Shown piece after piece: positions 26,359 to 35,770 of a stretch of DNA of 64,000 nt. The stretch is taken from assembly GCF_029335485.1 (NCBI RefSeq), contig NZ_JARJLM010000163.1, positions 1 to 64,000 of the forward strand. The letters are read 5' to 3'. Under the pieces are notes generated by a model. It had not been told where the DNA came from, did no database searches, and worked only from the letters and a program-made list of their open reading frames with translations. Source of the stretch: Cupriavidus basilensis. Lineage in GTDB: Bacteria > Pseudomonadota > Gammaproteobacteria > Burkholderiales > Burkholderiaceae. Positions within the stretch are counted from its first letter, which is position 1, and the number at the start of each line of letters is the position of its first letter. The position numbers and the translations under genes are program-made.

Positions 26359-27612
26359 TCAGCCTCCTACCGTCGGGTCACGCTCGGGTCCAGCTACCAC
26401 GCCCGCGTCATGCAGGCGTCCGATGGCGCCGCCATCCAAGCCCAGCACCTCGTGCAGCACCTCGTCGGTGTGCGTGCCCAGCAGCGCGGCCGGGACGGTG
26501 GGTTCGCGTTCCATCTCCGGTGCGCGCACGGCGGCGCCGGCGGCGATGTGCAGGCCGATGCCCGGGGTGTCGATGCGCTCGAAGACCGGGTTGGTCGCGG
26601 CATTCACGCGCGGGTCGCCTGCCAGCAGTTCACCCACAGTGTTGTAGCCGCCCCAGGTCGCCTTGTGCGCATTGAGTTCATGCACGGCCTGCACGCGCGT
26701 GCGGGCAGCGAACCAGGGCTCGACCAGTTCCGCGATCGCGTCGCGCGCTTCGAAGCGCTGGGCCTCGTCCGACAGATCGAGGCCGACGCGCAATTCCAGC
26801 GCCTTCACGCCCTCGGCGATGCCGCAGGCGCTGACCAGGCAGTTCCATTGCCCGGCCGAGATCGCCACCACCATGAGGCGCTGCCCGTCGGCGGTGCCGA
26901 AGTCGCGGCCGAAGGCGCCGTAGAGATGGTTGCCGATGGACGGTCGCTCCTGCCGCAGCAGTTCGGCCTCGGCCAGCACCCCCAAGTGGGACAAAGTCGT
27001 GAAGGCCATATCGGAGAGCGCGAGCTTGAGCTCCGCACCCTGGCCGCTGCGGCGGCGCCGATCCAGCGCCGCGAGGATGCTGAACGCGGCCTGGTAGGCG
27101 CAGGCGATGTCCCAGGCTGGTAACACGTGGTTCACGGGATGCGCCGCAGAACCGCCGCCGGTTACCAGCGGGTAGCCGGTAGCGCAATTGACGGTGTAGT
27201 CGACCGCGGTGCTGCCGTCGCCGTTACCCTGGATCGTGCAACTGATGAGATCGGCGCGGCGCGCGGCCAGCACCGCGTGCGCCAGCCAGGGTGTGCCGAT
27301 GTTGGTGAGCAGCACGCCAGCCTCCGGCCCTGGCGCGGTGGCCAGCGCCTGAATCAGCTCGCGGCCTTCGGGCCGGCGCAGGTCGATGGCGATAGAGCGC
27401 TTGCCCTTGTTGAGCGCCGTCCAGTAGAGGCTGCGGCCCTTGCCCTCGGGATGGGGCATGCGCGGCATGCGCCCGTAGTCAATGCCGCCGCCGATCATGT
27501 CCACGCGGATTACGTCGGCACCGTGTTGCGCCAGGGTCAAACCTGCCAGCGGCGCGGCGATGAAGGCCGAGCTTTCGATGACGCGCAGCCTGTCCAGGAA
27601 AGGGTAAGTCAT
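26359..27612 (-). CDS. CaiB/BaiF-family (class III) CoA-transferase
   Basis: 417 residues from the ATG giving MTYPFLDRLRVIESSAFIAA. The class III signature is present: GLTLAQHGADVIRVD, then GKRSIAIDLRRPEG and DLISCTIQGNG; the nucleophilic Asp is expected in the segment LPAWDIACAYQAAF. The enzyme exchanges CoA between a donor thioester (often succinyl-CoA) and a carboxylic acid. It abuts the thiolase (four bases) and the hydratase (one base). With that hydratase and CitE it would activate itaconate, mesaconate or a similar diacid, or alternatively the primary substrate of the beta-oxidation genes upstream. Confidence 0.88.
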   Translation of the reverse strand: MTYPFLDRLRVIESSAFIAAPLAGLTLAQHGADVIRVDMIGGGIDYGRMPRMPHPEGKGRSLYWTALNKGKRSIAIDLRRPEGRELIQALATAPGPEAGVLLTNIGTPWLAHAVLAARRADLISCTIQGNGDGSTAVDYTVNCATGYPLVTGGGSAAHPVNHVLPAWDIACAYQAAFSILAALDRRRRSGQGAELKLALSDMAFTTLSHLGVLAEAELLRQERPSIGNHLYGAFGRDFGTADGQRLMVVAISAGQWNCLVSACGIAEGVKALELRVGLDLSDEAQRFEARDAIAELVEPWFAARTRVQAVHELNAHKATWGGYNTVGELLAGDPRVNAATNPVFERIDTPGIGLHIAAGAAVRAPEMEREPTVPAALLGTHTDEVLHEVLGLDGGAIGRLHDAGVVAGPERDPTVGG

Positions 27613-27616
27613 GGCA

Positions 27617-28813
27617 TCAGGCCCGCTCGAACACCGCCGCCAAGCCCTGGCCGCCGCCGATGCACATGGTCTCCAGCCCGTAGCGGGCGCCACGCCGCTG
27701 CATCTCGCGCAGCAGCGAGGTCATGATGCGCACGCCGGTGGCACCCACCGGATGGCCCAGAGAGATGCCCGAACCGTTCACATTGAAACGTTCCGGATCA
27801 TTCCAGCCCCAGCCCTTGGCGCAGGCAAGCGCCTGGCAGGCGAAAGCCTCGTTGAGTTCCACCAGACCCATGTCGTCGAAGCCCAGGCCATTGCGGGCAA
27901 ACAGCTTCTTGACCGCCGGCACTGGGCCGATACCCATGTGCGACGGCTCGCATCCGGCAGCCGCCCAGCTATGCAGGTAGCCAATGGGCGTGAGACCCAA
28001 GGCTTCCAGCTTGTCCTCGGCCACGATCAGGCAGGCGGCCGCCGCGTCGTTCTGCTGGCAGGCGTTTCCGGCCGTGACGATGCCATCCTTCGTCAGGGGC
28101 CCGAGCTTGGCCAGTTGCTCGATTGTCAGGTCGCCGCGGATGCCTTCGTCGCGGTCCACGACCACCGGGTCACCTTTGCGCTGCGGCACGTGGACCGGCA
28201 CGACCTCCTCGGAAAATTTGCCCGACGCCCACGCCGCCGCCGCGCGCTGGTGGCTGCGCAGCGCAAACGCGTCGGCCTCCTCGCGACTGATGCCATAGTC
28301 GCGTGCCAGGTTCTCGGCTGTCTCGATCATGCCGCTGATGCGACCAAAGCGTGCCTCCGGCTGCGAGCGCTCGCGGCCGCGCTCCAGGCGGTCATGGAAC
28401 TTCACCGTGCCGGCGCGCTTGCCCCAGCGCATGTCGGTGGTGTAATACTCGACATTGCTCATGCTCTCCACGCCACCGGCCATGACCACGTCGGCCGCGC
28501 CGGTCTGCACCATCATCGCGGCGGTGGCGATGGCCTGCAAGCCGCTGCCGCAGCGGCGGTCCAGTTGCATGCCGGCCACCTCGATGGGAAGGCCCGCCTG
28601 CAGCGCGACCCAGCGGCCTGTGCAGGGCACCTCGCCATTCGCGTACGAATGGGCGAAGACCACGTCCTCGATCAGCGCCGCGTCGAGCCCGGTCTGCGCC
28701 ACAACGGCACGGGCGACGATGGCGCCCAGTTCCTCGACGGGCACGGCGCGCAGGCTGCCGCCGAAAGCGCCGATGGGGGTACGAAGTGGGGAGACGATGG
28801 CAGCGCGTTTCAT
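27617..28813 (-). CDS. Thiolase (acyl-CoA acetyltransferase)
   Basis: 398 residues from the ATG giving MKRAAIVSPLRTPIGAFGG; longer upstream frames overlap the crotonase gene. The acyl-accepting Cys88 lies in LDRRCGSGLQA, the active-site loop NEAFA and LGHPVGATG supply His, and the C-terminal Cys is in CIGGGQGLA. It performs thiolytic cleavage of a 3-oxoacyl-CoA, the last step of a beta-oxidation turn. Four bases separate it from the crotonase gene and four from the CoA-transferase gene, so it is deep in the operon. Confidence 0.9.
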   Translation of the reverse strand: MKRAAIVSPLRTPIGAFGGSLRAVPVEELGAIVARAVVAQTGLDAALIEDVVFAHSYANGEVPCTGRWVALQAGLPIEVAGMQLDRRCGSGLQAIATAAMMVQTGAADVVMAGGVESMSNVEYYTTDMRWGKRAGTVKFHDRLERGRERSQPEARFGRISGMIETAENLARDYGISREEADAFALRSHQRAAAAWASGKFSEEVVPVHVPQRKGDPVVVDRDEGIRGDLTIEQLAKLGPLTKDGIVTAGNACQQNDAAAACLIVAEDKLEALGLTPIGYLHSWAAAGCEPSHMGIGPVPAVKKLFARNGLGFDDMGLVELNEAFACQALACAKGWGWNDPERFNVNGSGISLGHPVGATGVRIMTSLLREMQRRGARYGLETMCIGGGQGLAAVFERA

Positions 28814-28817
28814 GGCG

Positions 28818-29645
28818 TCAGTCCTTTGAATCTGTATGTAATGCGTTGGGAAAGCTCGGCGTTTCCTTGGCCAGGAAGGCGCGCACGCCCTCTTTCGATT
28901 CGGCCGAGGTAAAGACACATTCGGACAGCGGCAATGCGGCGGCAATGGCCACGTCTTCCGTGGCGTCGAAAGCCAGGTCAATGGCCCGCTTGCACAGCGC
29001 CAGCGCCAGCGGCGGGCGCTGTGCAAGCGTGGCGGCGAGGGCCAGCGCGGCATCGAGCGCCGTGCCCTGGGACACCACACGGTTGACCAAGCCCCAGGCC
29101 AGCGCGGTGACGGCGTCGATGGGCTCGCCAAGGAACATCATTTCCTTGGCATGGCCCTCGCCCACGCGGCGCGTCACCCGCACCGGGCCGCCGCTGCCAG
29201 GGAACACGCCGAGCTTGATTTCCGGCAGCGCGAAGCGGGCACGCTCGTCGGCCACGATCAGGTCGCAGCACACCGCAATCTCCAGCCCGCCGCCAAAGGC
29301 CAGCCCGTTGATCGCCGCGACCGTGGGCTTGGGGAAGTCGTCAAGTCGGGCGAACACCCGGTGCTGCAGTTCCAGCTTCTCGGGGCCGATGCGACCAGGC
29401 TGCATCAGCGGCTGGAACTCGGCGATGTCCGAGCCCGCGCAGAACGCGCGCTCGCCGGCGCCGGTGACCACCACCGCACGCACCGAGGCATTGGCCGCTA
29501 GCGCATCGAGCGCGCGGCCCAGCGCCTCGGTCAGGCCGCGGAACACGACGTTGAGCGGCGGGTTGTCCAGCGTGAGCACGGCCACGCCGCTGTACTCGCC
29601 GGCCAACACGTTGCAACGCACCGGGCCGGATGCGGTCTCACCCAT
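28818..29645 (-). CDS. Enoyl-CoA hydratase / isomerase (crotonase family)
   Basis: 275 residues. The oxyanion-hole motifs AFCAGSDIAEF and NGLAFGGGLEIAVCCDL are intact. The first catalytic Glu position falls in the second helix (FALPEIKLGVFPGSGG) where Glu is retained. The end of the protein (SESKEGVRAFL type, here SAESKEGVRAFLAKE) is typical of hydratases. It overlaps the SDR stop by eight bases. Together with a MaoC hydratase it provides two stereochemically distinct hydration activities in one operon. Confidence 0.9.
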   Translation of the reverse strand: MGETASGPVRCNVLAGEYSGVAVLTLDNPPLNVVFRGLTEALGRALDALAANASVRAVVVTGAGERAFCAGSDIAEFQPLMQPGRIGPEKLELQHRVFARLDDFPKPTVAAINGLAFGGGLEIAVCCDLIVADERARFALPEIKLGVFPGSGGPVRVTRRVGEGHAKEMMFLGEPIDAVTALAWGLVNRVVSQGTALDAALALAATLAQRPPLALALCKRAIDLAFDATEDVAIAAALPLSECVFTSAESKEGVRAFLAKETPSFPNALHTDSKD

Positions 29646-30387
29646 AGCGGCCGCCCGTCACGTGGAGTACTTCACCCGTAATGAAACCCGCGCGCTCCGA
29701 GGCCAAGAATGCCACCGCGTCAGCAATGTCAGTCGGCTTGCCCACGCGCTTGATCGGCTGCATGGCCACGGCGCGCTCCTTGATGGTGTCGTAGGTCGCC
29801 AGCGCTTGCACCATCTCGGTTTCCATGAAGCCGGGCGCCACGCAGTTCACCGTGACGCCGTAGCGCCCTTCCTCGATCGCCAGTGCCTTGGCCATGCCGA
29901 TCAGGCCGGCCTTGGCGGCCGAGTAGTTGGCCTGGGTGGGGTTACCAAAATGCGCGCGCGAACTGATGTTGATGACCCGGCCCCATCCCTGCTCGATGAA
30001 CTTCGGCATCACGGCCTTGGTGGCGAGGAAGGCGCCCTTGAGCATGACCTCCATCACCAGGTCCCAGTCGTCCTCGCTCATCTTCACGAGGTACTTGTCG
30101 CGCGGGAAGCCGGCGTTGTTGACCAGGATATGGATGCCGCCGAAATGAGCCACCGTTTCATCCACCAGCCGCTGCACCTCCGCATCTTTGGTGATGTCCG
30201 CGATGATGCAATGTGCCTGCAGGCCATCGGCGCGCAGCGCGGCAGCGGTGGCTTCGGCCTGTTCGGACAGGATGTCGGTGATGACGACCCTCGCACCCTC
30301 CTCCGCCAGCCGCCGCGCGGTGGCCGCGCCCAGGCCACGGGCCGAGCCGGTGACGATGGCAACTTTGCCATTGATCTGCAAATCCAT
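29638..30387 (-). CDS. SDR-family oxidoreductase, FabG-like 3-hydroxyacyl-CoA dehydrogenase
   Basis: 249 residues, start after AAGGAGATTTCC. Classical SDR: cofactor motif TGSARGLGAAT, LVNNAG, catalytic Ser in INISSRAH, and YSAAKAG (Tyr-x3-Lys), with C-terminal HVTGGRYG. NADPH or NAD specificity is not settled, but ITDILSEQ with an Asp after the second strand favours NAD(H). In this operon it should oxidise the 3-hydroxyacyl-CoA made by the hydratases to the 3-oxoacyl-CoA for the thiolase. Confidence 0.88.
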   Translation of the reverse strand: MDLQINGKVAIVTGSARGLGAATARRLAEEGARVVITDILSEQAEATAAALRADGLQAHCIIADITKDAEVQRLVDETVAHFGGIHILVNNAGFPRDKYLVKMSEDDWDLVMEVMLKGAFLATKAVMPKFIEQGWGRVINISSRAHFGNPTQANYSAAKAGLIGMAKALAIEEGRYGVTVNCVAPGFMETEMVQALATYDTIKERAVAMQPIKRVGKPTDIADAVAFLASERAGFITGEVLHVTGGRYG

Positions 30388-30411
30388 GGAAATCTCCTTC
30401 GTTGATTCGAA

Positions 30412-31293
30412 TCAGGCGAGCTCGACGCGGCCCGCATCGAGCACGACGACACCGCGCTCCAGCGCCGTGGTGCGCAGCGACACCACGCCGCCATCGCGCC
30501 ACAACGCGGTACGCAAGGTTTCGCCCGGCAGCACCGGCGCGGTGAAGCGCACCCGCATGCCGCGCACGGCGCTGGCGTCATAGGCCAGCAGCGCCTTCAG
30601 CACCGCGTGCATGGCCACACCCATGGTGGCCAGGCCGTGTAGGATGGGGCGCGGGAAACCCGCTGCCTGCGCCACGGCCGGATCGGCATGCAGCGGGTTC
30701 AGGTCGCCATTGAGGCGGTAGAGCAATGCGGCGTGCGGCAACGTGGGCAGATCGCACACCGCATCGGGCGCGCGGTCGGGCACGGCATGCGGCGCGGCCA
30801 GGGGCTGGCCATGCGATGCGCCATGGACGGCACCGAAGCCGCCATCGGCGCGCAGCATGCTGGTCTGGGTGACGGTGGCGATCAGGTCGCCACTCGCGGC
30901 ATCCATCACGCGCCGCTCCTGCAGCATGAGCGCGCCCTTCTCAGCGCCCTTGTCGTGCAGGCCCACCACGCGGTTGACACCGACGATGCGGCCCTCGGCG
31001 GGCACTGGCCGGTACAGGACGATGGTCTGTTCCGCATGCACGAGCATGCGCCAGGTGATGCCGGTGTCGGGCTGGTCGGCCCAGAAGCCGGTGTAGCCCA
31101 GCACATTGGCCATCGTGGGCAGCGCCTGCAGGCCGCCGGGCGCGCGCTCGTACACGTAGCGCAGCTGGCCCGTGTCCAGCGGGTCAGCGCCGAGGCCGCA
31201 GCCCAGCGCATAACACATGCTGTCGTGCGCCGCGTAGGCCTGTTCGACCGGGGAGAAGGGACGGTCCAGCAAGTGCTGGGGGTCGATAGACAT
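30412..31293 (-). CDS. MaoC-family (hydratase 2) 3-hydroxyacyl-CoA dehydratase
   Basis: 293 residues with two hot-dog halves, as in the hydratase-2 part of peroxisomal multifunctional enzymes. The first half holds YALGCGLGADPLDTGQLRYV, a hydratase-2 signature, and the second the catalytic YRLNGDLNPLHADP (Asp and His) followed by AGFPRPILHGL. It hydrates trans-2-enoyl-CoA to the (R)-3-hydroxyacyl-CoA. Fourteen bases separate it from the acyl-CoA dehydrogenase gene and 24 from the SDR gene. Confidence 0.88.
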   Translation of the reverse strand: MSIDPQHLLDRPFSPVEQAYAAHDSMCYALGCGLGADPLDTGQLRYVYERAPGGLQALPTMANVLGYTGFWADQPDTGITWRMLVHAEQTIVLYRPVPAEGRIVGVNRVVGLHDKGAEKGALMLQERRVMDAASGDLIATVTQTSMLRADGGFGAVHGASHGQPLAAPHAVPDRAPDAVCDLPTLPHAALLYRLNGDLNPLHADPAVAQAAGFPRPILHGLATMGVAMHAVLKALLAYDASAVRGMRVRFTAPVLPGETLRTALWRDGGVVSLRTTALERGVVVLDAGRVELA

Positions 31294-31307
31294 GTGGCGT
31301 TACTCCG

Positions 31308-32468
31308 TCAGCCTTGCGCCGCGCGCACCATATTGCGCGCGATGACGACCTGCTGGATCTGGCTCGTGCCCTCGAAGATGCGGAACAGCCGCACATCGCG
31401 GTAGAAGCGCTCGATACCGCTGTCGGCCACATAACCTGCGCCGCCAAAGATCTGCAACGCGCGGTCGGCCACGCGGCCACACATCTCGGAAGCAAACAGC
31501 TTGCAGCAGGCAGCCTCGGTGGCCACGTTTTGACCTTCGTCGCGCAGGCGCGCCGTGTCCAGCAACATGCTGCGCGCGGCGTAGAGCTCGGTCTGGCTGT
31601 CGGCGAGCATTGCCTGCACCAGTTGGAACTCGGCGATCGGCTGGCCGAACTGCCGGCGCTCCATCGCGTAGCGCAGTGCATCGGCGAGCATGCGTTCGGC
31701 CGCGCCCACGCAGACCGCAGCGATGTGGATGCGCCCTTTGTCCAGCACCTTCATCGCGGTGCGGAAGCCCTTGCCCGTGTTGGCCGCGCCGCCGATGATA
31801 CGGTTGGCCGGCACACGCACCTTGTCGAAGATCACGTCGCAGGTGTGCGAACCTTTCTGACCCATCTTGCGGTCGCGCTTGCCGAAGGCAATGCCCGGCG
31901 TGCCCGCGTCAACGATGAAGGCGGTGATGCCACCCGCCCCCGGGATAGCAGCGTCGGTGCGCGCCATCACGGTGAAGATGCCGGCATAGGGCGCGTTTGT
32001 AATGTAGCGCTTGGTTCCGTCAATGACGTAGTGGTCGCCATCCCGGCGGGCGGTGGTGCGCAGCGAGGCGGCGTCGGAGCCGGCTTCGGGCTCGGTCAGT
32101 GCAAAGCTGGCCAGAATCTCGCCGGTGGCCAGGCGTGGCAGGAACTCCTGCTTCTGCGCCTCGGTGCCGTCCATCAGGATCCCCTGCGAACCAATGCCGA
32201 TGGTAGTGCCGATCAGCGAGCGGAAGGCCGGTGAGGTCTGGCACAGCTCGATGGCGGCCAGCACCTCTTCTTCGGTCGTCAGGCCCAGGCCGCCGTAGTC
32301 CTCGGGGATGGTCATGCCGCACAAGCCCAGGTCCTTCATGCCCTGCACGATGTGCGTCGGGATCTCGTCGGTCTCGTCGACCTGCTTTTCGGCAGGCACC
32401 AGCACCTCGCGCACGAAGCGGCGGATGCTGCCGAGCAGCGCTTGCAGCGTATCGGTGTCGCGGATCAT
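31308..32468 (-). CDS. Acyl-CoA dehydrogenase
   Basis: 386 residues. The N-terminal helical domain, the middle beta domain (LTEPEAGSDAASLRTTA) and the C-terminal helical domain are in order. The catalytic base is Glu366 in FRIFEGTSQIQQ, the position used by short- and medium-chain enzymes. QIFGGAGYVADSGIERFYRD is the FAD/adenine region. It introduces the 2,3 double bond and passes electrons to ETF. Its start overlaps the ligase stop by four bases. Confidence 0.92.
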   Translation of the reverse strand: MIRDTDTLQALLGSIRRFVREVLVPAEKQVDETDEIPTHIVQGMKDLGLCGMTIPEDYGGLGLTTEEEVLAAIELCQTSPAFRSLIGTTIGIGSQGILMDGTEAQKQEFLPRLATGEILASFALTEPEAGSDAASLRTTARRDGDHYVIDGTKRYITNAPYAGIFTVMARTDAAIPGAGGITAFIVDAGTPGIAFGKRDRKMGQKGSHTCDVIFDKVRVPANRIIGGAANTGKGFRTAMKVLDKGRIHIAAVCVGAAERMLADALRYAMERRQFGQPIAEFQLVQAMLADSQTELYAARSMLLDTARLRDEGQNVATEAACCKLFASEMCGRVADRALQIFGGAGYVADSGIERFYRDVRLFRIFEGTSQIQQVVIARNMVRAAQG

Positions 32469-34612
32469 GCTGCATCCTCTTCAGACTGCTCGAGAAGGGG
32501 TGCAGCGGCGGCCGGCAGCAGTTCTATCACCGCGTCAGCCGCGTAAGCCCCTTGACCTGCAGGCAGGGCGAACACCGGATTCAGGTCGATGGATTGCAGG
32601 CGCTCGCCGGCCTGGTGCGCAAACACCGACAGACGCGAGAGCATCGCTGCGAGAGCCTTCACGTCCACCGGCGGCTTGCCGCGCGCGCCCAGCAGCAGCG
32701 GCGCGCCCTTGATGGAGCGAATCATCCGTTCGGCCACGTCCTCGCCGAACGGGCATTGCTGCAGCACCACGTCCTTCATCACCTCGACGAAGATGCCACC
32801 CAGGCCGAACATGGCCATCGGCCCGAACACTGGGTCCCGCTGGATGCCCAGGATGCACTCCACACCGCCGGAGAGCTGCTTGGCCACCAGTACGCCTTCG
32901 ATGCGTGCGCCAGGTGCGGCATTTTGGCCGCGTTCGATCAGCGTGGCGAAGCCCGCGCGCACCGCATCCCCATCACCCAAGTTCAGCAGCACGCCGCCGA
33001 TCTCGGACTTGTGCAGGATGTCCGGCGAGAGGATCTTCATCACGACGGGATAGCCCAGTTCCCGCGCCGCGGCCACCGCCGCATCGGCCGTGGCGCACGA
33101 ACGCTCCGGCGCGACCGCGATCCCGGCTTCGGCGAGCACGCGCTTGGCCTCAGCCTCGCTGGGGGTTTCAGCCGGTAGCGCGACCTGCTGCACCACGGGC
33201 ACGGGCTGGCCCGGCCGGCGCGCGAAGGCCTGGCCAAAGCGACCCATGGCCTCAATCGCGACCACGGCGCGTGCCGGATCTTCGAATACGGTGAAGCCGT
33301 CGGCTTCGTATTGCTGCACCCGTTCCTTCGAGGCCAGAATGGACAAAACGAACAGCCGGTCGGGGTGTTTGTCGCGCACCGCTTTCAGCTGCGCGCGCAG
33401 GCCATCGGCAATGGACGCCGCACCCACGGTGTAGGTGAAGAAACCGAGAATTGACTGGTAGCCGCCCTCCTCCACCACGGCCTCGGCAAAGCGACCTGCG
33501 ATGCTGAGATCGTTCATGAACTGCGCCGTGCAGTCCACCGGATTGCGCGGCGCGGCGAAGGGGATCAATTCCTTCAAGTGATCCTGGGCGGCGGCAGGCA
33601 TCTCGGGCATGGGCAAGCCGGCGGCTTCCGCGGCGTCGGAGACGATCACACCCGCGCCGCCGCTCACGGTGATCACGCCCAGCGAGTTGTTCACCGGGTA
33701 GATGCGCCGCGTGGCCAAGCGCGCCACGTCGAGCATGTGCTCGGTGGACCGCGCGCGCACCACGCCGTGGTCGGCAAGCACGGCGTCCGTGACGGCGTCG
33801 TTGCCGGCGATCGACGCCGTATGCGACTGCGCCGCCGCACAGCCCACGGCACTCGTGCCGACCTTCATCATCACCACCGGCTTGCGTGCCCGGCGCGCGG
33901 CCTCCAGCGCGGCCTGCAGGCCCGCGCCGTCGCGGATGCCTTCGGAGTAGACGGTGATCACGTCGGTGTCGCCATCGTCGACGAATGCCTGCACCAGGTC
34001 GCCCAGCGTGATGTCGCTTTCATTGCCGCTCATCACGCAGGAAGACACGCCGATGCCGAACTCGCGCGCGATACCGAGGATGTGGCTGCCGTAGGCACCG
34101 GACTGGCTGGCGATGCCCACGCGCCCAGGCTGCGGGAACCCCATTTCCACCACCGAGGTGAAGCTGCCGTAGAAGCCGATGCGCGGATTCAGTACGCCCA
34201 GCGAGTTCGGTCCGAGCAGGCGGATGCCACTGGCGCGCGCCGCCGCCACCATCTGCTGCTCCAGCCGCGCGCCCTCCTCACCCATCTCGGCAAAACCGGC
34301 GGAGAAGACGATGGCCGCCGGCGTGCCGCGCGCGCCCAGATCGGCCACCACCTGCGGGGCGAGCCGCGCGGCCACGGCGACGATGGCGACATCTGGCGTC
34401 TCGGGCAGCGCTGCTACGCTGGCGAAGGCGGGCCGGCCCTGGATCTGCTGCCGATTGGGGTTCACCGGCAGCAGCCGGCCCTGGTAGCCCTGGGCCAGCA
34501 TGTAGGAGATGGGCCGCCCGCCGATACGTAGCGCGTCGTCGGACGCACCGATCACGGCGACGGAACGGGGATGCAGCAGGCGGCTGAGCGCGTCGTTCGC
34601 AGGCATGAACAA
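32465..34612 (-). CDS. ADP-forming acyl-CoA ligase (acetyl/acyl-CoA synthetase, NDP-forming)
   Basis: 715 residues (or 713 from the next ATG). Domain order: CoA-binding domain (LHPRSVAVIGASDDALRIGG), succinyl-CoA-ligase-like flavodoxin domain (GIASQSGAYGS; phospho-acceptor His in SQSHTASIAG), a linker, then an ATP-grasp domain in the last 230 residues (GYPVVMKILSPDILHKSEIGG). This fusion occurs in single-chain ADP-forming synthetases. It would activate the imported acid with ATP to the CoA ester, the entry step of the operon; its substrate is unknown. The gene follows the Bug receptor by 33 bases. Confidence 0.9.
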   Translation of the reverse strand: MFMPANDALSRLLHPRSVAVIGASDDALRIGGRPISYMLAQGYQGRLLPVNPNRQQIQGRPAFASVAALPETPDVAIVAVAARLAPQVVADLGARGTPAAIVFSAGFAEMGEEGARLEQQMVAAARASGIRLLGPNSLGVLNPRIGFYGSFTSVVEMGFPQPGRVGIASQSGAYGSHILGIAREFGIGVSSCVMSGNESDITLGDLVQAFVDDGDTDVITVYSEGIRDGAGLQAALEAARRARKPVVMMKVGTSAVGCAAAQSHTASIAGNDAVTDAVLADHGVVRARSTEHMLDVARLATRRIYPVNNSLGVITVSGGAGVIVSDAAEAAGLPMPEMPAAAQDHLKELIPFAAPRNPVDCTAQFMNDLSIAGRFAEAVVEEGGYQSILGFFTYTVGAASIADGLRAQLKAVRDKHPDRLFVLSILASKERVQQYEADGFTVFEDPARAVVAIEAMGRFGQAFARRPGQPVPVVQQVALPAETPSEAEAKRVLAEAGIAVAPERSCATADAAVAAARELGYPVVMKILSPDILHKSEIGGVLLNLGDGDAVRAGFATLIERGQNAAPGARIEGVLVAKQLSGGVECILGIQRDPVFGPMAMFGLGGIFVEVMKDVVLQQCPFGEDVAERMIRSIKGAPLLLGARGKPPVDVKALAAMLSRLSVFAHQAGERLQSIDLNPVFALPAGQGAYAADAVIELLPAAAAPLLEQSEEDAA

Positions 34613-34645
34613 GACCTTCTTCGTGGGGTTGGATTGCGTGGTGGT

Positions 34646-35632
34646 TTACTCGGCTTTGGCGCCGGAGCTCTTGACCACCCTGGCCCAGCGGTCGATGTCG
34701 GAGACGATGCGCTGGCCGAACTGCTCGGGAGTGGACCATGCGGGCTCGTAGCCCTGCACGGACAGACGCTCCTTGAAGTCGGCGCTCTCGAGCTCTCGCT
34801 TGATCTCGGCGTTGAGCTTGGCGATCACATCCTTGGGTGTGGCGGCCGGGGCCATCAGTCCGTTCCATACCGCCAATTCGAAGCCCGGCAGGCCGGATTC
34901 AGCCACCGTGGGTACGTCGGGCATCGCGGGCGAGCGCTTGGTGCCGGTCTGCGCAATGGCCTTAAGCTTGCCGCCCTTCACCTGTGGGGAGGCAGAGAAC
35001 ATCATGTCCATCACTACCTGCGAATTGCCGGCGATCACGTCCATCATGGCCGGCGCACTACCATTGAACGGAATGTGCGTCATCTTGATGCCTGCGCGCT
35101 CGCTCAGGTACTCCGTGCCCAGGTGCGTGGACGAGCCGTTGCCGGCCGAGGCGAAGTTCAGCTCGCCCGGCTTGGCCTTGGCGCGTGCGATCAGGTCCTT
35201 GAGATTGTTGATGCCCAGCTTCGGGTTCACCATCAGCAGCGCCGGTCCACTGGTCAGCGACGTGATGGGCACAAGATCGGTTCGGATGTCGTAGCGCAGG
35301 TGCTTGTACAGCGACGGGTGGATCGTGTGCCCCATGGTCACGAGGAGCAGCGTATAGCCGTCGGCTGGTGCGCGCGCCACGAACTCTGCGCCCAGATTGC
35401 CCGAAGCACCGGCTTTGTTCTCTACGATGAAGGGCTGGCCCAGCCGGTCGCTCAGGCGCTGCGCGAGCACGCGCGCCACACTGTCGTTGGTGCCGCCCGG
35501 CGGATAGGGTACGACGATCTTGACGGTCTTGGATGGGTAGGCAGCCTGTGCCTGGGCGGCGTTCGGGATTGCTGCGACCGCCAGCAGGCCCAAGCAGGTT
35601 GTTGCCAACGCGCGGCGTAGGTTGATATTCAT
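34646..35632 (-). CDS. Bug/TctC-family periplasmic solute-binding protein
   Basis: 328 residues from the ATG preceded by TAGGAGACAAAGC; the longer frame would run through the promoter region. Signal peptide about 1-29 (LATTCLGLLAVAAIPNAAQAQ), then YPSKTVKIVVPYPPGGTND, VVENKAGASGNLGAEF and the Bug-typical PTVAESGLPGFEL. It is the first gene of the CoA operon and probably the receptor for the acid degraded by it. No membrane TctA/TctB is encoded nearby. Confidence 0.92.
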   Translation of the reverse strand: MNINLRRALATTCLGLLAVAAIPNAAQAQAAYPSKTVKIVVPYPPGGTNDSVARVLAQRLSDRLGQPFIVENKAGASGNLGAEFVARAPADGYTLLLVTMGHTIHPSLYKHLRYDIRTDLVPITSLTSGPALLMVNPKLGINNLKDLIARAKAKPGELNFASAGNGSSTHLGTEYLSERAGIKMTHIPFNGSAPAMMDVIAGNSQVVMDMMFSASPQVKGGKLKAIAQTGTKRSPAMPDVPTVAESGLPGFELAVWNGLMAPAATPKDVIAKLNAEIKRELESADFKERLSVQGYEPAWSTPEQFGQRIVSDIDRWARVVKSSGAKAE

Positions 35633-35749
35633 GCTTTGTCTCCTATTGGAATGGCTGCCCACTGAACCTCCGCCCTGTGACGCCGACCGTTTTTGAACCC
35701 CAATCGTAAGAAGATTGGTATATTCAATCCAATACTTTTGATGCACTCT

Positions 35750-35761
35750 CCCATATATGGG
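35750..35761. promoter_or_regulatory. Palindrome in the LysR / CoA-operon divergent promoter
   Basis: CCCATATATGGG is a perfect 12-base palindrome ending nine bases before the LysR start. A second inverted pair, ATTGG and CCAAT flanking ten bases, lies at about 35714-35733. Both sit in the 138 bases shared with the minus-strand Bug gene and are good candidates for autoregulation and operon control by the LysR protein. Confidence 0.5.
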
Positions 35762-35770
35762 GTATATAGA

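Noticed and set aside
26080..31404. Long plus-strand open frames opposite the CoA operon
   Set aside because: They mirror third-position GC bias of the real minus-strand genes, are Arg/His/Ala-rich without domains, and overlap well-supported enzymes.
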